The notes beneath the pieces are model-generated. The model worked only from the letters and a program-made list of their open reading frames with translations, was not told where the DNA came from and did no database searches. 64,000 nt of DNA from Roseovarius dicentrarchi (GTDB lineage: Bacteria; Pseudomonadota; Alphaproteobacteria; Rhodobacterales; Rhodobacteraceae), in contig NZ_QNQP01000008.1 of the NCBI RefSeq assembly GCF_003316635.1, forward strand, positions 85,253 through 149,252, given 5' to 3'. Every line of letters begins with the position of its first letter. Position 1 is the first letter of the stretch. The translations under genes were made by a program, and so were the position numbers. Positions 58,354 to 64,000 of the stretch are shown here, piece after piece.

Positions 58354-58716
58354 CTAGAGCATCCATAATATCACCCCGGTGCCAAATGTGGCGAGCGTCA
58401 GGATCGCGGCGAGGCGGCGGAAATTCTTGCTGCCGGTGGCTTCGGCATCGCGGCAGGTCAGGCGGTCATGCGTTTTGTGCGCCTGATTGGCGGCGGCCCA
58501 GTAGATGACCGTGGCCGCGACCAGAAACAGGCTTGCCACGCCCTTGGCCGCCCATGTCGGCGTGAAGTCGCCAAACACCGCCTTTAGCGCGATGGCCACG
58601 CCGACGGCGCCCAGGCCAAGGCCCATCCACGAATTGAACGTGCGTTCATTGGCCATGATCGTGCGATCCTCGGCCCAATCGGTGCGCTGTTCGGCCTTTT
58701 CGGTCTTGTTTGTCAT
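58354..58716 (-). CDS. DUF202 (YidH-like) membrane protein
   Basis: A 120-residue inner-membrane protein. DWAEDRTIMANERTFNSWMG is the DUF202 signature, then three helices (MGLGLGAVGVAIALKAVF, GVASLFLVAATVIYWAAA, AAILTLATFGTGVILWML). Function of the family unknown. The start at 58716 is chosen for the signature near residue 13; it has no clear ribosome site. Divergent from the metallopeptidase gene. Confidence 0.85.
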   Translation of the reverse strand: MTNKTEKAEQRTDWAEDRTIMANERTFNSWMGLGLGAVGVAIALKAVFGDFTPTWAAKGVASLFLVAATVIYWAAANQAHKTHDRLTCRDAEATGSKNFRRLAAILTLATFGTGVILWML

Positions 58717-58824
58717 CGGGTCAGGATACGGCAAGGCGGTGACATTGGCGAGGCGGGTTTTGCGGTGGCATGCTGCGCAAGGCGCGATAGTATGAAGAAC
58801 GCCGCCCCAACCAAGGATACTGCC

Positions 58825-59670
58825 ATGAAGCTGAGAGGACTGCGCCGCAGCCGCAATATCGAGGATCGTCGCCGCTCGGGCGGGGGCGGTGTGCGGGGCG
58901 CCGGCATTGGCGGCGCGGGTCTGCTGATCGTGCTGGCGATCGGGTATTTCACCGGGATCGACGTGACTCCGCTGTTGAACGGCATCGAGGGTCAGCAAGT
59001 GCAAAGTGCGCCCCGCGCGCTAAGCGCCGCAGAGCAGCGCGCGGCCGATTTCAGCGCCCGCGTTCTGGGCAGCACCGAGGAGGTGTGGGGCGATATCCTG
59101 CCCGCGCAGGCCGATATGGCCTATACGCCCCCCGTGCTGGTGCTGTTTTCCGGCGTAACGCGCAGCCCCTGCGGCAATGCGTCCGGCGCCACCGGGCCGT
59201 TTTACTGCCCGGCAGACCGCAAGGCCTATCTGGATACGGAATTTTTCGCCACACTGGCGCAGCAACTGGGCGCACGCGGCGATTTTGCAGCGGCGTATGT
59301 GATCGCGCATGAGGTGGCCCACCATATCCAGAATGAACTGGGCATTCTGAACGCGGTACACGAGGCCCGGCAGGCCAGCTCGGACGCCGGCGCGAATGCG
59401 CTGACCGTCCGGCTGGAATTGCAGGCCGATTGCCTGAGCGGCGTCTGGGCCAGCGCGGTAAATGACCTGCTGGAGCCGGGCGATATTGAGGAGGCGCTGA
59501 ACGCCGCACGCCGGATCGGGGATGACCATTTGCAACGGCAGGCCGGGCGCGTGCCGCAGCCTCATACCTTTACCCACGGCACGTCCGAGCAGCGCGCGCG
59601 CTGGTTTGCGCGTGGCTATGACAGCGGCCAGATGGGTGCATGTGACACATTTTCCGCAGACCGGCTGTAG
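58825..59670 (+). CDS. Neutral zinc metallopeptidase (YpfJ family)
   Basis: A 281-residue membrane-anchored protein. KLRGLRRSRNIEDRR is followed by a glycine-rich stretch and one helix (GGAGLLIVLAIGYFTG). The rest is a zinc protease domain: FYCPADRKAYLDTEFFATLA, the HEXXH motif in VIAHEVAHHIQNELG, and RLELQADCLSGVWASAV supplying the third ligand. AAGGATA precedes the start at 58825. Substrate unknown; overlaps no neighbour. Confidence 0.9.
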   Translation: MKLRGLRRSRNIEDRRRSGGGGVRGAGIGGAGLLIVLAIGYFTGIDVTPLLNGIEGQQVQSAPRALSAAEQRAADFSARVLGSTEEVWGDILPAQADMAYTPPVLVLFSGVTRSPCGNASGATGPFYCPADRKAYLDTEFFATLAQQLGARGDFAAAYVIAHEVAHHIQNELGILNAVHEARQASSDAGANALTVRLELQADCLSGVWASAVNDLLEPGDIEEALNAARRIGDDHLQRQAGRVPQPHTFTHGTSEQRARWFARGYDSGQMGACDTFSADRL

Positions 59671-59679
59671 GGCAGGGAC

Positions 59680-60198
59680 GTGACCGGGATCGTCATTCAG
59701 GCGCTGCCTGTGTCGCGCGGTATTCTGGCCATCGCGCCGATGCCCGGATCTGGCGACGATTATGCAGATGATCTGGCGCATCTGAAGGATTGGCAGCCTG
59801 CGATGGTGGTCACGATGACCACAGCCGCGGAAATGGCCGCAGCCGGGATTGCGACGCTGGGCCGGGACATTGCGTTCATGGGAACGCGCTGGGTGCATGT
59901 GCCGACGCCCGATTATGGCGTGCCTGACGTGGGCGCAATGGGCCAATGGACCGCAGCCGAGGCCGCAGCGCTGGCCGCACTGCGCGGGGGCGGGCGTATC
60001 GTGGTGCATTGCAGGCAAGGAGGCGGCCGCGCCGGTATGGCGGCCCTGCGCCTGATGATCGCCGCAGGCGAGGCGCCAGAGGCCGCAACGGTGCGTCTGC
60101 GCGCCCAGGTTCCCGGCGCTGTCGAGACATCCGCGCAAATGCGCTGGGCGATGCGGGGAGGGGCGGAGCCTGTCGATTCGAGCGTAAGGAAAAGGTGA
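59680..60198 (+). CDS. Protein-tyrosine/dual-specificity phosphatase
   Basis: A 172-residue phosphatase. The P-loop HCRQGGGRAGM matches CX5R (Cys111 to Arg117), and WVHVPTPDYGVPD gives a general-acid aspartate 30 residues before, like CDKN3-type dual-specificity phosphatases. GTG start after GGCAGGGA. Only nine bases after the metallopeptidase. The last residues (GGAEPVDSSVRKR) look foreign to the family and may come from sequence joined at an island border near 60170. Substrate unknown. Confidence 0.82.
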   Translation: MTGIVIQALPVSRGILAIAPMPGSGDDYADDLAHLKDWQPAMVVTMTTAAEMAAAGIATLGRDIAFMGTRWVHVPTPDYGVPDVGAMGQWTAAEAAALAALRGGGRIVVHCRQGGGRAGMAALRLMIAAGEAPEAATVRLRAQVPGAVETSAQMRWAMRGGAEPVDSSVRKR

Positions 60199-60443
60199 GA
60201 GGCTGGACAACTCAGGTGATCGGTAAAAGTCAATTAAATCAATGTTTTGATTTCCGCGTTTGTGTCGCTTTGTAGCAAACTCTGTGTCGGCAGTTGTAGC
60301 AGATTGAGCACACCTCGATTTCAATGCACTTTACCTCCTAGCGTCGCTTGCCGCGTGAGGTGGGCTCAATTTTGACATTGCCGCAGACTATGAAGTCACC
60401 GTCACGTTTTTTGGGAACGGCTGACTAGCCTTTGCCCGACCCC
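60199..60443. other. A/T-richer gap at the start of the accessory region
   Basis: No credible gene on either strand. Base composition drops relative to the preceding 60 kb (for example AAAGTCAATTAAATCAATG near 60228). I see no tRNA end, direct repeat or integrase that would name an attachment site. Confidence 0.4.
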
Positions 60444-60614
60444 TCATCCCGCGTCTAGCAGCACCCTCAGCGCACGGACCCGCGCCGGTGTGACCCGTGG
60501 GTCACAACCACCGCTAATGACTCTGATGAACTCGATCCACGTCTGCTCGTTGTCGGTGAGCTGGTCCCATGGTCCCGCTGGGGCCGTTGGTAATGTGAAA
60601 ATAGCTTCGCTCAC
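60444..60614 (-). CDS. 56-residue protein copying the C-terminal motif of the adjacent regulator
   Basis: From a GTG that overlaps the regulator stop (GTGA) this frame gives SEAIFTLPTAPAGPWDQ, then LTDNEQTWIEFIRVISGG and CDPRVTPARVRALRVLLDAG. Residues 22-53 align without a gap to residues 99-130 of the regulator: N, E, W, R, S, D-P-R, T and A-L-R are identical and most others are conservative. So it is a free-standing copy of the regulator's tail, preceded by a distinct 20-residue leader. No DNA-binding part. It may bind the same partner or the regulator itself. Too short to be caught by a length filter. Confidence 0.7.
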   Translation of the reverse strand: MSEAIFTLPTAPAGPWDQLTDNEQTWIEFIRVISGGCDPRVTPARVRALRVLLDAG

Positions 60615-61009
60615 TTGCCGAAAATCCCTCTCAAAGCTGCACGTGAACGTGCCGTCAGTCGTGGATCGCTATTGTCAGACACATCGCGTAATTCAGCCAA
60701 CCAGCCCCTTTCGTTCTCAGATGCAGGTATGCCGAAGATTTCTGTAATCGCTTTTGCCGCCGTCGCTCCTACCGCTTGGTCAAGGGCAAGGCGCATCAAA
60801 TATGCGGGGTCAATCTCCAGCGCCTTTGCCAGCGATGGCACGCGATCCAGCGGCACTTTGTTTTTGCCGTTTTTCAGAAACGTCATCATATTTGCATTGG
60901 CGAATCCTGCCTCGGATGCAATTTCAGCTTGGGTTTTACGGTGTGAGAGATCACGGATGCGGTCGGTGATCAATTTCGCGGTCGCGGTGTTTTGATATGG
61001 GTTTGTCAT
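60611..61009 (-). CDS. Xre-type DNA-binding regulator
   Basis: A 132-residue protein with a helix-turn-helix at about 26-65 (KTQAEIASEAGFANANMMTF, then LKNGKNKVPLDRVPSLAKAL) and a C-terminal motif at 99-130 (NERGWLAELRD, SDPRLTARSRAALRGIFGK). It resembles a family of small cytoplasmic regulators common on Rhodobacterales plasmids and islands. Operator not identified: the 200-base region upstream has no clear palindrome. Its stop is coupled to the 56-residue gene that repeats its tail. Confidence 0.85.
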   Translation of the reverse strand: MTNPYQNTATAKLITDRIRDLSHRKTQAEIASEAGFANANMMTFLKNGKNKVPLDRVPSLAKALEIDPAYLMRLALDQAVGATAAKAITEIFGIPASENERGWLAELRDVSDNSDPRLTARSRAALRGIFGK

Positions 61010-61224
61010 GTTGCTCTCATAAGGTTGGTTACATGACTTATTTACCGCGTTGCATCAGCGCGGTCGGATGGGACTTTTCATGAGTGCTGGGTGGGTGCGA
61101 AGTCCTAGAGTAAATACCGTCACCTGATGGGGATGCAGCCTGCGTCGGCAGGTCGGGGGCGGCTCAATCCTCCGGGGCCTGCAACACATCGCAATGATAG
61201 ATGGCATATCGTAATTTGCCGTTT
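61010..61224. other. Gap upstream of the Xre regulator
   Basis: 215 bases that should hold the regulator promoter; A/T-rich near 61010-61060. No further gene, repeat or RNA recognised. Confidence 0.4.
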
Positions 61225-61443
61225 TTACTGCATCAAATGGTTTCTTCGCCGCTTATCCAAATAATAAACAGAAATCGCTTTCTGCTCGTGGCCGTCAAAG
61301 AGCACAGGCTCAGACGCCGCATTGCGGCTTTCCAGAATCACCCATTCGTTGCGCTCGAACTTTAGACCGGTCGGTCGCCGCGATTTTGCGAACTTAAACA
61401 CGACATTCTTTGCGGCCCGCGAAAAGCCATTGAAGGCGACCAT
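61225..61443 (-). CDS. Small hypothetical protein
   Basis: A possible 72-residue protein beginning MVAFNGFSRAAKNVVFKFAK (an ATG at 61482 would add 13 residues but overlap the divergent rhomboid start). It contains FERNEWVILESRNAASEPVL and ends YYLDKRRRNHLMQ. Composition looks like a real soluble protein, with few rare codons, but no family is recognised and no good ribosome site is seen. Confidence 0.4.
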   Translation of the reverse strand: MVAFNGFSRAAKNVVFKFAKSRRPTGLKFERNEWVILESRNAASEPVLFDGHEQKAISVYYLDKRRRNHLMQ

Positions 61444-61482
61444 TAGCCGTATATCTTCGCTGACATGAGGAAACAGGATCAC

Positions 61483-62064
61483 ATGCGCGCTATCTTGCGG
61501 CGCGCCACAGCGCTAGCAGCCTTTGTCGGATTGCTCTGGGCGGTTCAGGTCGTCAACTGGATCACCGGCTACGGCCTCAACGCGTCCTTCGGCCTGATAC
61601 CACGGCATGTCAGTGGGTTGGACGGCGTAGTTGCAATGCCCCTTTTGCACGGAAGCTTCGCGCACCTGATGGCCAATACGCCGCCGCTATTGGCGATGGG
61701 TGCGCTGCTGATAGCCACCGTCACACGGGCCTTGCTGGCCGTGAACGCCGTGGTGATCGGGCTGGGCGGCGGTCTTGTCTGGCTGTTCGGAAGTTCCGCC
61801 ATCCATATCGGCGCGTCAGGGCTGGTCTTCGGTTGGTTCGGCTTTCTGGTGGCGCGCGGGCTGGTGGACCGCTCGCCGGTCACGATGGGCGCGGCGCTAC
61901 TGGTCGGCTTTGTGTATGGCTCCATCCTCTGGAGCGTTCTGCCGGGTCAACCAGGCGTCTCTTGGGAGGCGCACCTCTTCGGGGCCTTCGCGGGCGCAGC
62001 TGCAGCATTTATTTTACAAACACAGGTCCATGCTCCGCGCTTCAGTGGCGTCAATCGAGAATGA
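61483..62064 (+). CDS. Rhomboid-family intramembrane serine protease
   Basis: A 193-residue membrane protein with six hydrophobic segments. HGSFAHLMANTPPLLAMG holds the conserved HxxxN (His61, Asn65), the nucleophile is Ser112 in IHIGASGLVFGWFGF, and the partner His164 is in WEAHLFGAFAGA. So both catalytic residues are present. The start at 61483 has AGGA before it; 61465 is an alternative. Substrates unknown. In an accessory stretch with YnfA and a metal transporter. Confidence 0.88.
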   Translation: MRAILRRATALAAFVGLLWAVQVVNWITGYGLNASFGLIPRHVSGLDGVVAMPLLHGSFAHLMANTPPLLAMGALLIATVTRALLAVNAVVIGLGGGLVWLFGSSAIHIGASGLVFGWFGFLVARGLVDRSPVTMGAALLVGFVYGSILWSVLPGQPGVSWEAHLFGAFAGAAAAFILQTQVHAPRFSGVNRE

Positions 62065-62331
62065 AGCGGAACACTCGGCCCTATAAGCTGCCGTTCATCA
62101 CGTCAATCGGCGGTGCAGCGCAGCGTCAACGACGCAGACACTGGTAGCTGGGGCAACAACTCAGGGAACTGGATGGCCGCTGTGCGGACTTTGCAGACCT
62201 TCGCTGCAAGTGCGCCAATGTCCAGCTCGGCGAACCGTTCAACAAATGGTGGTTCTTGGCTGTCTGTGCATGCGCAACGAATGGATATTTGGCAGTAGAC
62301 CTGATCACGCTCGAAACGTATATCTGACCCG
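62065..62331. other. Gap between rhomboid and ynfA genes
   Basis: 267 bases without a credible gene. The section around 62168-62240 (CGGACTTTGCAGACCTTCGC, then CAAGTGCG and CAATGTCC) has the look of a degenerate intergenic repeat of marine alphaproteobacteria, recalled rather than checked. Confidence 0.35.
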
Positions 62332-62658
62332 ATGAAAACAGCTCTGATCTACTTCGCCGCTGCGCTGGCCGAAATTGCCGGATGCTTTGCTTTCTGGGCT
62401 TGGTTCCGGCTGGACAAGAGCGTGTTCTGGCTAGCACCGGGAATGATATCCCTTGCCGTTTTCGCTTGGCTACTCACCCTGAGCACCGCCGATCAGGCGG
62501 GACGCGCCTATGCAGTCTACGGTGGCGTCTACATCGTATCGTCCCTGCTGTGGCTATGGGGCGTAGAAGGCAATCGCCCGGATCAATGGGATGTTATCGG
62601 AGCGGTCATTTGCCTTGCAGGCGCGGGTGTTATTCTCTGGGCACCGCGTAGTATTTGA
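62332..62658 (+). CDS. YnfA-family membrane protein
   Basis: A 108-residue protein of the YnfA/UPF0060 family. Four helices; the family marks are [20 protein letters not shown], then [20 protein letters not shown] and [20 protein letters not shown]. Related to small multidrug exporters, but transport function is not proved. Complete; surrounding genes suggest resistance or stress cargo. Confidence 0.92.
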   Translation: MKTALIYFAAALAEIAGCFAFWAWFRLDKSVFWLAPGMISLAVFAWLLTLSTADQAGRAYAVYGGVYIVSSLLWLWGVEGNRPDQWDVIGAVICLAGAGVILWAPRSI

Positions 62659-62760
62659 GACGCTGCTCTGGAGGGGACCCAAAAACGGTGGTTTTTGGGA
62701 AGCTGTAATATCCGTTTCGGAACAAACCGATACTTGCGGCACAGCAAAGAGACTGCATCT

Positions 62761-63597
62761 TCAATCAGGAATTATTGCTCCTGATTGCTTTGATTTGTGT
62801 TCCGGTTCGACATGGATCGTGACCTTGGCGTCATCTAAGTGGTTTTTCAAAGACTCCTCTATCTGGTCACATATTTCATGAGATTGGAAAACCGTCGTTC
62901 CGCCGGGCACGACCAGATGGAAATCAATAAATATTGCCGCGCCTGCGTGTCGTGTCCGAAGATCGTGTGCTTGCATTGCGCCATCCAATTGTGACGCGAT
63001 AACATTACGGATCGTGTCGAGTGTCTGCGCTGAGACGGCCTCATCCATCAGGCCACTCAGGGACTCTTTGACGATTTTAGAACCCGACCAGAGGATGTTG
63101 ACGGCCACGAGTGCGGCCAGTGCCGGATCCAGTATCCACCATCCTGTTGCAACAGCCAAAATAACGCCGGTGGCAACCCCGACAGAGGTAAGGACATCCG
63201 TGATCAGGTGTTTTCCATCAGCCACCAAAGCTGGTGATTTCTGTGCTCGTCCACGCGTGATCAACACCCATGCCCACAGTCCGTTTATGACTGTCGCCGC
63301 CATGTTCACAAGAAGCCCTTCCACCGGGGCATCGAGAACGGCGGGCCGCATGAAGCCTTGGTAGGCTTCCCGAAAGATAAGCAGTGCAGCAACGATGATC
63401 ATTACACCTTCGAGGACAGCACTGAAGAATTCTGCCTTGTGGTGGCCATAGGGGTGATTGGCATCAGCGGGTTTGGCCGCGATATGGATCGCGATGAGCG
63501 CAGCAAACGCTGTTGCGACATTGACCGTGCTTTCAAGTGCGTCTGATAGAAGTGCAACCGAACCAGTTATCCAGTAGGCGAAGGTCTTCAATCCTAA
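62761..63597 (-). pseudogene. Cation diffusion facilitator gene, 5' end removed by IS21-type insertion
   Basis: A 276-residue frame from a TTG at 63591, encoding most of a FieF-like metal exporter: TGSVALLSDALESTVNVATA with the first metal site, HPYGHHKAEFFSAVLEGV, and VADGKHLITDVLTSVGVATG with the second. The C-terminal cytoplasmic domain is intact (HEICDQIEESLKNHL). It begins in the middle of the first membrane helix: upstream codons LG precede LKTFAYW, then the sequence changes to IS21-type terminal repeats and an in-frame stop. About 15-20 N-terminal residues are missing. Whether the TTG start yields an active carrier is unknown. Confidence 0.8.
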
Positions 63598-63662
63598 GAT
63601 GTCAATGAGCGTTTAAAACTGACCCCGTTTCAGCGTTTAATTTTGACCCACCTCTGGAGTGA

Positions 63663-63714
63663 CAAAGCCCCCAGGCGGACCGCCCTCATATAGCGAGTCC
63701 GTCTGGGGGCTTTG
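63663..63714. terminator. Long hairpin downstream of istB
   Basis: An 18-base stem (CAAAGCCCCCAGGCGGAC at 63663-63680 against 63697-63714, one G-T pair) with a 16-base loop, at the 3' end of istB and inside the element's end. It should terminate istB and block reading into the interrupted gene. Confidence 0.8.
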
Positions 63715-63726
63715 CTTGCGACGTGG

Positions 63727-63999
63727 CTATTTTTCTCTGCGACTTTTGCTCTGAGCGAAGCGATATGACGTGTTGCCCGTTTCGATGATGGCACAGTGGT
63801 GCGTGACGCGATCCAAGAGCGCAGTTGTCATCTTGGCATCACCGAAGACAGCGACCCATTCCCCGAACTCCAAGTTGGTGGTGATGATGACGCTGGTTTT
63901 CTCGTAGAGCTTGCTGATCAGGTGGAACAGCAACGCGCCGCCGGATTTCGGGAACGGGATGTAGCCTAACTCGTCGATGATGACGCAATCCAGGGCCGA
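63727..63999 (-). CDS. istB: IS21-family helper ATPase IstB, C-terminal fragment
   Basis: The last 90 residues of IstB, entering from beyond the window. Walker B is visible in [14 protein letters not shown], followed by [39 protein letters not shown] and [20 protein letters not shown], all classic for this AAA+ helper of the IstA transposase. It assists target choice and strand transfer. The 5' end lies past 64000, so the fragment is partial only by window. Confidence 0.95.
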   Translation of the reverse strand, partial: SALDCVIIDELGYIPFPKSGGALLFHLISKLYEKTSVIITTNLEFGEWVAVFGDAKMTTALLDRVTHHCAIIETGNTSYRFAQSKSRREK

Positions 64000-64000
64000 C

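Larger units (their letters stand above)
63600..64000 (-). mobile_element. IS21-family insertion sequence, partial
   Basis: The terminal region starts near 63600 (TGTCAATGAGCG), where the metal-exporter reading frame is interrupted. Two related copies of a short repeat, CGTTTAAAACTGACCCC (63610-63626) and CGTTTAATTTTGACCC (63634-63649), lie inside the end as in IS21-type elements, followed by a long hairpin and the end of istB. The rest of the element (istB start, istA, other end) is beyond the window. Boundary uncertain by several bases. Confidence 0.8.

Noticed and set aside
60490..60747. Plus-strand 85-codon frame in the accessory region
   Set aside because: Lies opposite the regulator and tail-copy genes, which have far better coding evidence.
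62126..62437. Minus-strand 103-codon frame over ynfA start
   Set aside because: Ser/Arg-rich shadow overlapping ynfA and non-coding DNA.

Overview
The window is GC-rich chromosomal DNA from an alphaproteobacterium, most likely a Rhodobacterales (Roseobacter/Rhodobacter-group) species. The reasons are an F1-only ATP synthase operon (atpHAGDC without F0 genes), the hisC-tyrC pair, CIRCE-controlled groESL, the DUF2125, TIGR01459, DUF2161 and DUF1294 families, a gloB/methyltransferase divergent pair, and the rsfS-rlmH-gpmI-envC-ctpA-rppH order. I cannot name the genus. No tRNA, rRNA or CRISPR array was recognised.

Layout. 1-2101: a minus-strand run (smpB, a small membrane protein, sseA, start of an aromatic/aspartate aminotransferase) diverging from rpsD. 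2102-5742: rpsD, then hisC-tyrC-extensin-like, tightly overlapped. 5765-10427: DUF2125 protein, ChaC-type cyclotransferase, and a MotA-like/MotB-like stator pair with a very long coiled coil. 10487-15588: M23 peptidase, clpA, gloB and a methyltransferase. 15604-16668: a GT8 glycosyltransferase of lower GC. 17071-22460: F1 ATP synthase operon plus an H-type lectin. 22525-32059: prs, then a hydrolase/isomerase pair, the ribF-ycgN-ltaE operon, MaoC and HAD proteins, a zinc exporter, DUF1294, Mn-dependent pyrophosphatase and a PD-(D/E)XK-like DUF2161 protein. 32156-34359: groESL with sigma-32-like promoter, CIRCE, leader and intercistronic hairpins and a terminator. 34466-42258: acetyltransferase, Gre-like factor, Nudix, lipase-like hydrolase, orphan phnM-like amidohydrolase, lytic transglycosylase and an orphan, C-terminally short dnaE2. 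42498-48124: the rsfS-to-rppH minus-strand run. 48339-60198: MscS channel, histone-deacetylase-like enzyme, MFS carrier, asd, DUF4139 protein, recR-ybaB-membrane protein-dnaX, DUF202 protein, zinc metallopeptidase and a tyrosine phosphatase.

From about 60170 to the end the character changes to accessory DNA: an Xre-type regulator translationally coupled to a 56-residue protein that copies its C-terminal motif, a rhomboid protease, YnfA, and a cation efflux gene whose 5' end is cut off by an IS21-family element that runs out of the window.

The observations I rate highest are the regulator/tail-mimic pair at 60444-61009, the conserved stator pair at 7446-10427, the intergenic repeat family (at least two copies share 36 identical bases, one of them supplying the dnaE2 stop codon), and a short arginine-proline motif shared by two secreted envelope proteins.
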